From assembly GCF_000196315.1 (NCBI RefSeq), contig NC_014230.1:1384001-1448000 (forward strand): a stretch of 64,000 nt of DNA. Direction: 5' to 3'. Of the stretch, positions 43,543-51,185 are shown piece by piece; the first letter of the stretch is position 1, and every line of letters starts with the position of its first letter. A program made the position numbers and the translations under genes. The notes under the pieces are model-generated. The model was not told the origin of the DNA. It worked only from the letters and a program-made list of their open reading frames with translations, and ran no database searches. Source of the DNA: Croceibacter atlanticus HTCC2559 (lineage in GTDB: Bacteria; Bacteroidota; Bacteroidia; Flavobacteriales; Flavobacteriaceae).

Positions 43543-44940
43543 TTAAAGAATTCGTTCTGCGGTTTCTAAAGCCTTGTTTAAAGCTCCTAATTTATTGTAC
43601 ACTTCTTGTAATTCACTTTCTTCATTACTTTCAGACACAATTCCTGCGCCAGCCTGAAAATGTAATTCGTGGTGCTTGCTTAAAAAACTTCTAATAATAA
43701 TGGCGTGGTTAAAGTTACCTTTAAAGTCCATAAAGCCAATGGCGCCACCGTAAAACTCTCTGCTGCTTTTTTCATAGCTTTCAATAAGTTTCATGGCATT
43801 ATGTTTTGGTGCACCACTAAGTGTTCCTGCCGGAAAAGTATCTGCAACAACCTGCATTGTACTCGTTTTGTCGTGCTTTTGTCCAGTAACTTTGCTTACC
43901 AGATGAATAACGTGAGAGAAGAATTGAACTTCTCTATACGTTTCAACAGTAACATTATTTCCATTTCTGCTTAAGTCGTTTCTAGCAAGATCTACCAACA
44001 TAACGTGTTCGGCATTTTCTTTTTCATCGGCACTTAATTTTTTAGCAAGTTCTGCATCCTGTTCATCATTTCCAGTACGCTTAAATGTACCTGCAATAGG
44101 ATGTATTTCTGCCTTGCCTTCCTTTACCACCAGTTGTGCCTCTGGAGAACTTCCAAAGATCTTGAAATCACCATAATCAAAATAGAATAGATAAGGTGAC
44201 GGATTCACACTTCTTAAGGCGCGATACACGTTAAACTCATCTCCCTTAAATTTTTGAGAAAAGCGTTTAGATAATACTATCTGAAACACATCACCACGTT
44301 GGCAGTGCTCCTTTCCTTTTCTTACTAAGGCTTTATAATCTTCATCTGAAATATTTGTGCTAACCTCACCATCTTTCTTAAAATTGAAAGATGCAAAGTT
44401 CTTTGTTCTGAGTAGTTGCTCAATAGCCTCTAAGTTGCTGCCTGTATTATAGCAATGCGCAAATATGTATACTTCATTATTAAAATGGTTAAAGGCAATA
44501 ATGTTTTGGTATACCGCATAATAAATATCTGGTATTTCTAAGTTATTAGCTTTCTTGGCAATGTCTATATCTTCAAAATAACGCACTCCATCATAAGCAA
44601 TGTAACCAAAAAGGCCATTATTTGGGAACTTATGTTCAGAAGTTTCTGCATCAAATAATTTTGAAAATGCTTCAATCTCTAGTGGGACATTAGTAGTCTC
44701 ATTTATTGAAGACTGTTCTTTTGTGCCGTCTGGAAACTGTTTGATAATTTCTTCATTTTGTATATTTATTGAAGCAATCGGGTTGCAGCATATATAACTA
44801 AATGTATTATCATTTGCTCGGTAATCACTACTTTCTAATAAAATACTGTTAGGAAAACGATCTCTAACTTTTAGGTATACAGAAACTGGTGTAATAGTGT
44901 CTGCAAGTATTTTAGTGCTGTAAGTTTTAAGTTTGTACAT
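43543..44940 (-). CDS. trpE: Anthranilate synthase component I
   Basis: Converts chorismate to anthranilate with ammonia from TrpG. The 465-residue protein has the chorismate-binding C-terminal domain with PSPYLFYFDYGDFKIFGSSP, HPIAGTFKRTGNDEQDAELA and FPAGTLSGAPKHNAMKLIE. The N-terminal domain contains the region LLESSDYRANDN where Trp feedback binding (LLES motif) occurs, so allosteric inhibition is likely. The ATG at 44940 follows the attenuator T-run directly, so termination would stop RNA polymerase just before translation begins. Confidence 0.95.
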   Translation of the reverse strand: MYKLKTYSTKILADTITPVSVYLKVRDRFPNSILLESSDYRANDNTFSYICCNPIASINIQNEEIIKQFPDGTKEQSSINETTNVPLEIEAFSKLFDAETSEHKFPNNGLFGYIAYDGVRYFEDIDIAKKANNLEIPDIYYAVYQNIIAFNHFNNEVYIFAHCYNTGSNLEAIEQLLRTKNFASFNFKKDGEVSTNISDEDYKALVRKGKEHCQRGDVFQIVLSKRFSQKFKGDEFNVYRALRSVNPSPYLFYFDYGDFKIFGSSPEAQLVVKEGKAEIHPIAGTFKRTGNDEQDAELAKKLSADEKENAEHVMLVDLARNDLSRNGNNVTVETYREVQFFSHVIHLVSKVTGQKHDKTSTMQVVADTFPAGTLSGAPKHNAMKLIESYEKSSREFYGGAIGFMDFKGNFNHAIIIRSFLSKHHELHFQAGAGIVSESNEESELQEVYNKLGALNKALETAERIL

Positions 44941-44954
44941 AGGTATAAAAAAAT

Positions 44955-44981
44955 AAAAGCCTGTCGTGACGACAGGCTTTT
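44955..44981 (-). promoter_or_regulatory. trp attenuator (terminator hairpin)
   Basis: A perfect 12-bp stem (AAAAGCCTGTCG at 44955-44966 with CGACAGGCTTTT at 44970-44981) has a 3-nt loop, followed on the minus strand by a T-rich tract up to the trpE start. The sequence TCACGAC in its loop side (minus, 44969-44963) is complementary to GTCGTGA (45016-45010) at the leader stop codon, giving an antiterminator. The leader's CCAC (45008-45005) can pair with the Trp codons instead. Confidence 0.9.
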
Positions 44982-45015
44982 GGTATTGTATTTACATACT
45001 AAGCGTGGCTCACGA

Positions 45016-45063
45016 CTATTGTCTAGAGTTGTTCCACCACCAAGATGTATTGTTTGCTTTCAT
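45016..45063 (-). CDS. trpL: trp leader peptide with three consecutive Trp codons
   Basis: A 15-codon ORF encodes MKANNTSWWWNNSRQ. Three UGG codons in a row (45042-45034) just upstream of the alternative RNA structures are the classic Trp-sensing ribosome stall site. Low charged tRNA-Trp would stall ribosomes at the triplet, free the GTCGTGA segment to disrupt the attenuator, and switch trpE on. Length, position and composition are all as in known trp leaders. Confidence 0.92.
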   Translation of the reverse strand: MKANNTSWWWNNSRQ

Positions 45064-45072
45064 AATATGCGC

Positions 45073-45080
45073 CAAATATA
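45073..45080 (-). promoter_or_regulatory. -7 promoter box of the trp operon
   Basis: TATATTTG on the minus strand fits TAnnTTTG and ends only 9 nt before the leader ATG, so the leader mRNA would have a 5' untranslated region of only a few bases. Confidence 0.6.
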
Positions 45081-45193
45081 CTCAGGATTATAATGTTTTA
45101 AAACTATTTTAGATAATTTTAAGATAAGATTCCTATGTAAACTTAAATTACGTCGTACATCTATTAAAAACGGCACATTTCTAAATGCAAAGT

Positions 45194-45760
45194 TTAAAAC
45201 TTAAGAGTTACGTCTAATTCAAAATTATCTGAAATAGTGTTGTCTCCTAAATTGTCGAAAAAGCTACCACTACCATAACGTACACCATATTTTGTACGAT
45301 CTATTTTTAAAGATGTTGTTGCTGTATCTTCATTTAAATTAAGTACAAAGTTTACAGGTTCTGTTATATCTTTAATAGTTAAGTCTGCCGTTACGTAATG
45401 TCCTTCACTTGTTTTTTCTGCAGACGTAATTACTAGTTTAGATGTAGGAAAATTGTTTACGCCAAAAAAATCGTCAGACTTTAAGTGGCCTTCAAGTTTT
45501 CCTTTAGATTCTCCAGTAAGATCTGTAACGTTAATAGAAGTCATATCTATTACAAATTCGCCACCTATAATTGTGTCGTCTTCTAATTGAAGTGTGCCAC
45601 TTGAAAATTGAATTGTACCTGTATGTGATCCAGTTATTTTCTTTCCTTTCCACACTACAGTGCTGTCTTTAATGTTAATGTCCTTGTTCATAGTTGTAAA
45701 TGCTAGAGTTGTAAAAATTAGAGTTATGGCAAAAGCGCCTTTTAAAATTTTAGTTGTCAT
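45194..45760 (-). CDS. YceI family protein
   Basis: A 188-residue periplasmic lipocalin-like protein. A signal peptide (KGAFAITLIFTTLAFT) precedes the domain beginning IKDSTVVWKGKKITGSHTG. GEFVIDMTSINVTDLTGE, HLKSDDFFGVNNFPTSK and RTKYGVRYGSGSFFDNLGD are hallmark YceI repeats. Family members bind polyisoprenoid-like or amphipathic ligands and are often induced under stress. An operator identical to one before the adjacent marR gene overlaps its likely promoter. Confidence 0.92.
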   Translation of the reverse strand: MTTKILKGAFAITLIFTTLAFTTMNKDINIKDSTVVWKGKKITGSHTGTIQFSSGTLQLEDDTIIGGEFVIDMTSINVTDLTGESKGKLEGHLKSDDFFGVNNFPTSKLVITSAEKTSEGHYVTADLTIKDITEPVNFVLNLNEDTATTSLKIDRTKYGVRYGSGSFFDNLGDNTISDNFELDVTLKF

Positions 45761-45783
45761 TGTGATTTAGGTTTAAATTAATA

Positions 45784-45800
45784 ATAGTTGTATATACAAC
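45784..45800. promoter_or_regulatory. MarR operator at the yceI promoter
   Basis: The 16-nt sequence ATAGTTGTATATACAA (45784-45799) is identical to one before the marR gene, and its core GTTGTATATACAAC (45787-45800) is a perfect 14-bp palindrome. The minus-strand TTG at 45799-45797 could be the -33 box, with TAATTTAA at 45780-45773 as a weak -7 box. Confidence 0.8.
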
Positions 45801-45820
45801 AGTTGAGTTAAATTTTTTGA

Positions 45821-46240
45821 TTAGTCGTTTTTTTTCATTTTTAAAAGGAGTGAGGTAAGCTTTATTTTTTCTTCTTTAGTTAAAGCATCTGTCATTTCCT
45901 TTTCGTGTTTATCTAAAATAGGGTCAATAACATCAAGTAAGGCTAAGCCCTTTTTAGTAATGGTAATGTTTACTTTTCTTCGATTATTAGGACACGTAAC
46001 CCTAGATGTAAGACCTTTAGCTATAAGTTTATCTACAAGTCTTGTGGTGTTGCTCATCTTGCTAATCATACGTTCTTGAATGTCTGATAAATTAGCTGGA
46101 TTTCCTTTTTGTCCTCTTAGGATGCGCAAAACATTAAACTGTTGCATAGATATATCATGTGGTTTAAAGACGTCTTGAATAATATCATTAGCCCACACGT
46201 TAGATTTAAATAATTCTATGACAAGTTTTTTGCTTTCCAT
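45821..46240 (-). CDS. MarR-family regulator linked to yceI
   Basis: A 139-residue winged-helix repressor. The HTH region reads DIQERMISKMSNTTRLVDKL, and the wing SRVTCPNNRRKVNITITKKG is canonical. The gene is followed by yceI in the same orientation, 60 bp away. The same 16-nt operator lies before both genes, so it very likely represses itself and yceI until a ligand or oxidant relieves it. A role in YceI-linked stress is inferred from context. Confidence 0.88.
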   Translation of the reverse strand: MESKKLVIELFKSNVWANDIIQDVFKPHDISMQQFNVLRILRGQKGNPANLSDIQERMISKMSNTTRLVDKLIAKGLTSRVTCPNNRRKVNITITKKGLALLDVIDPILDKHEKEMTDALTKEEKIKLTSLLLKMKKND

Positions 46241-46244
46241 ACTA

Positions 46245-46274
46245 CAAATGTATAAACAATAGTTGTATATACAA
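46245..46274 (-). promoter_or_regulatory. marR promoter with overlapping operator
   Basis: TACATTTG at 46252-46245 is the -7 box and TTG at 46274-46272 the -33 box, 19 nt apart, which is ideal spacing. The operator ATAGTTGTATATACAA (46259-46274) covers the -33 box and spacer. The 218-bp stretch from 46275 to 46492 contains no other feature that I can support. Confidence 0.75.
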
Positions 46275-46492
46275 ATGAAAATGAATTATTTTTATGTGTT
46301 GAATATATTTATAGAAAGAACCAATGTTTTAAATTAAATAATTATTCTTAAAAAATTAAACAATTTGTAAAATTACAGGTCAAAAATTAATTATGACTGA
46401 TAATTGTATAATAAATTAACAAGTTAAGCTAAACTTCTGTTAAACATTATGATGGTCTGCTAATAGGTGTTACATTAGTTGAAAATTTGAAG

Positions 46493-47014
46493 ATGAAGTA
46501 CGTTTTAATGGCATTATTTATAGCGACTTTGGTGTCTTGTAAGGCAGACAAAGAAACGCCAGAAGCAATAGATAATTATAATGATGCAGCCTCAGATATT
46601 ACAATTACCTCTTATGATTATAATGGCTTTAAACCATTCTTAGAAAAACAGGACGGTAAAGTACATATCATTAATTTTTGGGCAACTTGGTGTAAACCTT
46701 GTGTTGAAGAATTGCCTTATTTTGAGATGATTAATTCTCAATATTCTAATGAAGATGTTACGGTAACATTGGTAAGTTTAGATATGCCAAGTATGGTAGA
46801 TGGTCACGTAATTCCTTTTGTAAAAAAGAATCAGATAAAGTCTGATGTTATTCTTTTAGATGATCCTGATGCTAACTTTTGGATTAGAGATATTAATGCA
46901 CAGTGGACAGGAGCAATTCCTGCAACAATTATTTATAAGAATGGAAAGCAAAAGTTTTATGAGCAAACCTTTACTTTCAACCAACTTCAAAAAGAATTAA
47001 AATCATTTCTATGA
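46493..47014 (+). CDS. TlpA-like thioredoxin-domain lipoprotein
   Basis: About 173 residues. The lipoprotein signal MKYVLMALFIATLVSCKAD has its Cys at residue 16. The thioredoxin domain carries the CxxC of the TlpA/ResA group, FWATWCKPCVEELPYFEMI. It acts outside the inner membrane, reducing disulphides for cytochrome or sulphur metabolism. The ATG at 46493 is chosen; a TTG two codons upstream is unnecessary. Its stop overlaps the ATG of the next thioredoxin-fold gene by 4 bp. Confidence 0.88.
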   Translation: MKYVLMALFIATLVSCKADKETPEAIDNYNDAASDITITSYDYNGFKPFLEKQDGKVHIINFWATWCKPCVEELPYFEMINSQYSNEDVTVTLVSLDMPSMVDGHVIPFVKKNQIKSDVILLDDPDANFWIRDINAQWTGAIPATIIYKNGKQKFYEQTFTFNQLQKELKSFL

Positions 47015-47652
47015 AAACTTTAAAAATTTTAACCGTATTTACAATTGTTGTTGCAGGAATTGCACTTGCTGCAGACCAATTTATAGGTTTTGATGCTATT
47101 AAATCATCAGAAACCAATGGCTATGCAATAGGTGATGCCGCAACAGATTTTTCTCTTAAGAATGTAGATGGTAATATGGTATCTCTTATTGATTATAAAG
47201 ACGCCAAAGGATTTATAGTCATATTTACGTGTAATCACTGTCCGTATTCTGTTGCCTATGAAGATAGAATTATAGCATTAGACAAAGCTTTTAAAACAAA
47301 AGGGTACCCAGTAATTGCCATTAACCCAAACAACCCTGAAGCTTATCCAGATGACAGTTATAAAAAAATGATAGAACGTTCTGTAGAAAAGGGCTTTACG
47401 TTTCCATATTTATTTGATGATGGTCAAACCATATATCCTCAATACGGTGCAACCAAAACACCACACGTTTATGTTCTAGAAAAAGTTGGTCAGGAAAATA
47501 TTGTAAAATATATAGGCGCAATAGATAATAATTACAAAGATGAAAAGCTGGCAACCGATAAATATGTTGAAGATGCTGTAAACGCACTTCTAAACAACGA
47601 ACCAGTTAAAGTAGAAACTACACGAGCGATAGGATGTAGTATTAAATCTTAA
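47011..47652 (+). CDS. AhpC/TSA-family thioredoxin-fold protein with CNHCPY motif
   Basis: A 213-residue exported protein (signal TVFTIVVAGIALAADQF). The redox site FTCNHCPYSVAYEDRI has CxxC spacing, as in a Bacteroidota group annotated as thioredoxin family or peroxiredoxin-like. YGATKTPHVYVLEK is the cis-proline loop. It probably reduces thiols or sulphur compounds with the lipoprotein encoded just upstream, with which it overlaps by ATGA. Confidence 0.86.
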   Translation: MKTLKILTVFTIVVAGIALAADQFIGFDAIKSSETNGYAIGDAATDFSLKNVDGNMVSLIDYKDAKGFIVIFTCNHCPYSVAYEDRIIALDKAFKTKGYPVIAINPNNPEAYPDDSYKKMIERSVEKGFTFPYLFDDGQTIYPQYGATKTPHVYVLEKVGQENIVKYIGAIDNNYKDEKLATDKYVEDAVNALLNNEPVKVETTRAIGCSIKS

Positions 47653-47672
47653 ATAAAACACCGATTAAAATT

Positions 47673-47701
47673 AAAAGCCTTGTGTAAAATACAAGGCTTT
47701 T
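47673..47701 (+). terminator. Terminator after the two thioredoxin-fold genes
   Basis: AAAAGCCTTGT (47673-47683) pairs perfectly with ACAAGGCTTTT (47691-47701) around a 7-nt loop, followed by further T residues. Confidence 0.85.
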
Positions 47702-47717
47702 TTTATGCGGTATTTTG

Positions 47718-47725
47718 TATTTTTG
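47718..47725 (+). promoter_or_regulatory. -7 promoter box of the persulfide/rhodanese genes
   Basis: TATTTTTG fits TAnnTTTG, 15 nt before the ATG at 47741. Confidence 0.5.
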
Positions 47726-47740
47726 AAAAAACTTAAAACT

Positions 47741-49156
47741 ATGATTCTTGACCAGTTATATACCAAGTGTCTAGCAGAAGCTACATACTATATCACATCT
47801 GGAAAAGAGGCGGCTATTGTTGATCCTTTAAGGGAAACAGAACCTTATCTTGAACGATTAAAAAATGATGGTGCCACTTTAAAATATATTTTCCTTACCC
47901 ATTTTCATGCAGACTTTGTTTCTGGTCACGTAGATTTGGCCTTAAAGACAGGCGCACGTATTGTTTTAGGACCAAATGCAACTGCAGCTTATGAGTTTCA
48001 TCAAGCTAAAGATGGTGAGATCTTTACATTGGGAGACTTAAAAATAAAGGCATTGCATACGCCAGGACATACAATGGAAAGTACGTGTTATCTGTTGTTT
48101 ACAGAAAAGGGAGAACAACATGCAATCTTTACAGGAGACACCTTATTTATAGGAGATGTGGGACGACCAGATTTAGCTGTAAAAAGCGACCTGACAACTG
48201 CAGATCTTGCAGGCTATCTATATGAGTCTTTACGAAACAAAATTATGCCGTTGGATGATCATATTATAGTATATCCAGCACATGGTGCAGGATCTGCTTG
48301 TGGAAAGAATATGAGTTCTGAAACCTATGACACCTTAGGCAGTCAAAAAAAGCTTAACTACGCTTTAGATTCTAAACTTTCGAAAACTGAGTTTGTAAAT
48401 ATGACTACAGAAGGTTTAGCAGAACCACCACAGTATTTCCCCTTAAACGTAGCAATGAATAAAGCGGTAAACTCGACAATAGATTCTATTTTAGGTTCTG
48501 GAACAACCGCACTTTCACCGTTGGAGTTTCAAAACCTAGCGAGCCAAGAAGATGTTTTAATTTTAGATGTAAGAACTCCAAATGACTATGCTAAAGGCAG
48601 TGTGAAAAATGCTTGGTTTATAGGGTTAGATGGTACCTTTGCACCTTGGGTAGGCGCTTTAATAGAAGACATTCATCAAAAAATTATTCTTATAGCACCA
48701 GAAGGCAGAGAAGCAGAAGCTGTTACAAGAATGGCTAGAGTAGGCTATGATAATACTTTAGGTTATTTATCTGGAGGTATGGCAGCTTGGGAACGAGCAG
48801 GTTTTCCAGTTGAAAAAACAGGAAACATATCTGCTCAAGAATTTGTAGATGGTATTCAACTTGGAGAGATTAAAAATCCTTTAGATGTTAGAAAAACACC
48901 TGAGTATGATACAAAGCATATAGAAGATATTGCACTATTACCATTAGATGATATTCATAAGAAATTATCTTCACTACAGCCACAATCTACGTATCATGTA
49001 CATTGTGCTGGAGGCTACAGATCTATGATATTCTCATCTATCGCTAAATCTAAGGGATATCTAAACATGGTAAATGTAGAAGGCGGATTTGGAGCCATTA
49101 AAAAAACTAATTTAAAATCGTTGAACTTAGTTTCAACTTCAACAATAGACTTATAA
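47741..49156 (+). CDS. Persulfide dioxygenase-like MBL protein fused to two rhodanese domains
   Basis: About 471 residues from the ATG at 47741 (MILDQLYTKCLAEATYYI). Residues 1-245 are an ETHE1-type metallo-beta-lactamase fold, with TLKYIFLTHFHADFVSGH and TPGHTMESTCYL as metal-binding motifs. Two rhodanese domains follow: the first (LILDVRTPNDYAKGSVKNA) lacks a catalytic Cys where LIAPEGREAEA is found, and the second has YHVHCAGGYRSM with the active Cys. Family members oxidise glutathione or other persulfides. A frame extension to 47705 passes through the promoter and is rejected. Confidence 0.9.
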   Translation: MILDQLYTKCLAEATYYITSGKEAAIVDPLRETEPYLERLKNDGATLKYIFLTHFHADFVSGHVDLALKTGARIVLGPNATAAYEFHQAKDGEIFTLGDLKIKALHTPGHTMESTCYLLFTEKGEQHAIFTGDTLFIGDVGRPDLAVKSDLTTADLAGYLYESLRNKIMPLDDHIIVYPAHGAGSACGKNMSSETYDTLGSQKKLNYALDSKLSKTEFVNMTTEGLAEPPQYFPLNVAMNKAVNSTIDSILGSGTTALSPLEFQNLASQEDVLILDVRTPNDYAKGSVKNAWFIGLDGTFAPWVGALIEDIHQKIILIAPEGREAEAVTRMARVGYDNTLGYLSGGMAAWERAGFPVEKTGNISAQEFVDGIQLGEIKNPLDVRKTPEYDTKHIEDIALLPLDDIHKKLSSLQPQSTYHVHCAGGYRSMIFSSIAKSKGYLNMVNVEGGFGAIKKTNLKSLNLVSTSTIDL

Positions 49157-49157
49157 C

Positions 49158-49472
49158 ATGGAGAATTTAACAAATGAACAATGGCAAGAACGTCTTGCAA
49201 AAGATGAAAATGCTGTAGTATTAGATGTAAGAACTCAGGAAGAAGTAGATGAAGGTGTAATACCAAACGCACAACATTTAGATATTTACGATAGTGCCGG
49301 TTTTATGCAAGGTGTTCAAGAAATGGATAAATCTAAAAGCTATTATGTGTATTGCAGAAGTGGTGGAAGAAGCCAACAAGCCTGTATGCTTATGAACCAA
49401 ATGGGTATTGAGAATACCTATAATCTTAAAACTGGTTTTTCTGAATGGGATGGCGAAACTTCTAAACTATAA
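49158..49472 (+). CDS. Single-domain rhodanese
   Basis: A 104-residue cytoplasmic sulphurtransferase. The catalytic loop is YVYCRSGGRSQQAC, with the persulphide-carrying Cys first, and the N-terminal half contains VVLDVRTQEEVDEGVI. It starts 1 bp after the dioxygenase fusion gene. It probably passes sulphane sulphur to or from that enzyme. Confidence 0.9.
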   Translation: MENLTNEQWQERLAKDENAVVLDVRTQEEVDEGVIPNAQHLDIYDSAGFMQGVQEMDKSKSYYVYCRSGGRSQQACMLMNQMGIENTYNLKTGFSEWDGETSKL

Positions 49473-49475
49473 CCA

Positions 49476-49859
49476 ATGCTTAGAACATATATTAAAACTA
49501 TATTGATTGTTTTAGGTTTTGGGTTATCCTCTTGTAACTCTCAAACTACAGAAGTTATTACTGTAGTAAATGAAGAAGAGTTTAATACTTTACTAGCCAA
49601 TAACAGTAATGCACAACTTATAGATGTTAGAACAGTAAATGAGTTTAATAACGGCTTCATTAATAACGCAGAAAATATAGTTTATGATATTAACTTTAAA
49701 AATAAACTGGAAGCATTAGATAAAACGAAGCCTGTAATGGTGTATTGCAAAAGTGGAGGAAGAAGTGCTAAAGCATCAAAAATTCTCGAAGCAGAAGGCT
49801 TTAAAATAGTATACGACCTAGATGGTGGTTATGATAATTATAGAAAAAAGGCTCAATAA
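49476..49859 (+). CDS. Rhodanese-domain lipoprotein
   Basis: A 127-residue rhodanese with a lipoprotein signal MLRTYIKTILIVLGFGLSSC, so it is anchored outside the inner membrane. The catalytic loop is MVYCKSGGRSAKASKILEAE. It lies 3 bp after the cytoplasmic rhodanese and ends the operon; the stop codon is inside the terminator stem. The set gives sulphur transfer on both sides of the membrane. Confidence 0.9.
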   Translation: MLRTYIKTILIVLGFGLSSCNSQTTEVITVVNEEEFNTLLANNSNAQLIDVRTVNEFNNGFINNAENIVYDINFKNKLEALDKTKPVMVYCKSGGRSAKASKILEAEGFKIVYDLDGGYDNYRKKAQ

Positions 49860-49873
49860 AAATTGAGCCTTTT
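49846..49873 (+). terminator. Terminator overlapping the rhodanese stop codon
   Basis: AAAAGGCTCAAT (49846-49857) pairs perfectly with ATTGAGCCTTTT (49862-49873), loop 4 nt. The TAA stop at 49857-49859 lies at the stem top. The next 228 bp hold no ORF that I can support. Confidence 0.88.
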
Positions 49874-50101
49874 AAATATGAAAACTTTAATATCCCGCAT
49901 TCGTATTATTACATAACATCTCTTACAAATTATGTGGTGCGTTCTATTAGTTCAAATATAACAGAACTATAATTTACTATGTGTTAACGAAATCTTAATA
50001 ATTCACTCTAATTATATAACTGTTAAATATTAATGTATTTAAACATACTAAAAGTGTACTTAAACGAGTAGTGTTAAAATTAATTTTAAGACAATCTTTA
50101 A

Positions 50102-51115
50102 TTAGCTTGTTTGCCTGTGAATAATTTCTGAAGACACTATTGTTCTTTTATTTGTCACCACATTTTGAGACAATTGATGTAATAGTTGTAATGCGGCTAT
50201 TTCACCAATTTTAAACCCATGTTGATTAATCGTACTTAGTTTTGGAGACATGTGTTCTGCAATTTTAGTATTTGCATAACCAATAAGTGCTATGTCTTTC
50301 GGTATCTGTTTGTTTAGCTCTTTAGTCATTTTATGAGCACCTAAAGAAGACTCTTCATCTAATGCAATTATAGCGTCTATCTCAAGATTGGAAGTTAAGA
50401 ATGATTTAAAGTCGCTTTCCACAGTAGGTGATGTTGTTTTTAGCACAATCTCTAATTGAGCCTCATTACTAAATTCTTCAAGCGCTTTTTTGTAACCTTC
50501 ATAGCGTTCTTTACCTACATTTAAATTTTGTAATGTAGTAACTAATGCTATATGTTTCTTGCCTTTAGTTTTAAGATAAGAAGTAGCCTCATAAACCGCT
50601 TGTTTATCATTTCCTATAACTGTATTGCTTTCTATGGCTTCGGCAACACGATCAAACATTACAATTGGCTTTTTAAGAGCTAAGGCATTTTTGTAATGTT
50701 CTACATCTTTTAATTGTTGAGTTTCTTCAGCAACAGAAATTATAAAGCCATCAACTAATCCATTTGCTAAGCTGTTTAAATGCTGCTTTTCTTTTTTGTG
50801 AGATTCATTGGTAATACTAATAAGGATATTGTAACCTGTATTTTCTATGGTCTGCTCAATACCATTAAGTACATTATTAAAAAAATAGTTTTGAATACTC
50901 GGCAAGACAACGCCTATTGTCTTTGTCTTCCCAGATTTTAAATTTACAGCAACTCTGTTAGGTTGGTAATTATATAATTTGGCAACTTCTTTAACTCTAT
51001 CTTTTGTGAGTTGACTTATCTCGCTACTATCATTTAAAGATTTTGAAATGGTAGAAATAGATAGATTTAAAATCTTAGATAGACCCTTTAAGGTAATGTT
51101 GCTATTTGATGCCAT
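50102..51115 (-). CDS. LacI-family transcriptional regulator
   Basis: About 337 residues from the ATG at 51115 (MASNSNITLKGLSKILNLS). The N-terminal HTH is ITLKGLSKILNLSISTISKS with the hinge YNYQPNRVAVNLKSGKTKTI, and the rest is a periplasmic-binding-like sensor domain (IDAIIALDEESSLGAHKMT). Bacteroidota LacI regulators usually control carbohydrate use, but no sugar gene is next to it, so its target is unknown. A 10-residue hydrophobic extension to 51145 is unlikely as a true start. Confidence 0.88.
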   Translation of the reverse strand: MASNSNITLKGLSKILNLSISTISKSLNDSSEISQLTKDRVKEVAKLYNYQPNRVAVNLKSGKTKTIGVVLPSIQNYFFNNVLNGIEQTIENTGYNILISITNESHKKEKQHLNSLANGLVDGFIISVAEETQQLKDVEHYKNALALKKPIVMFDRVAEAIESNTVIGNDKQAVYEATSYLKTKGKKHIALVTTLQNLNVGKERYEGYKKALEEFSNEAQLEIVLKTTSPTVESDFKSFLTSNLEIDAIIALDEESSLGAHKMTKELNKQIPKDIALIGYANTKIAEHMSPKLSTINQHGFKIGEIAALQLLHQLSQNVVTNKRTIVSSEIIHRQTS

Positions 51116-51136
51116 AATAATAAAATATAACAGTAA

Positions 51137-51180
51137 ATATACCACAAGCCTCTTAAGTATGCATTAGGCTTGTGGTATAT
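51137..51180 (-). terminator. Hairpin downstream of the efflux adaptor gene
   Basis: ATATACCACAAGCCT (51137-51151) is perfectly complementary to AGGCTTGTGGTATAT (51166-51180), loop 14 nt. The T-run after it is weak (TATATTTAC), so termination is likely but an operator for the neighbouring LacI gene is possible. Confidence 0.6.
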
Positions 51181-51185
51181 AAGTT

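Noticed and set aside
47705-47740. Twelve-codon N-terminal extension of the persulfide dioxygenase fusion
   Set aside because: The stretch contains the -7 box TATTTTTG and a terminator tail; ETHE1-type proteins start at MILDQLYTK-like sequences.
51137-51180. LacI operator
   Set aside because: A 15-bp perfect hairpin downstream of the adaptor gene fits a terminator better, though the T-run is weak; kept as terminator with modest confidence.
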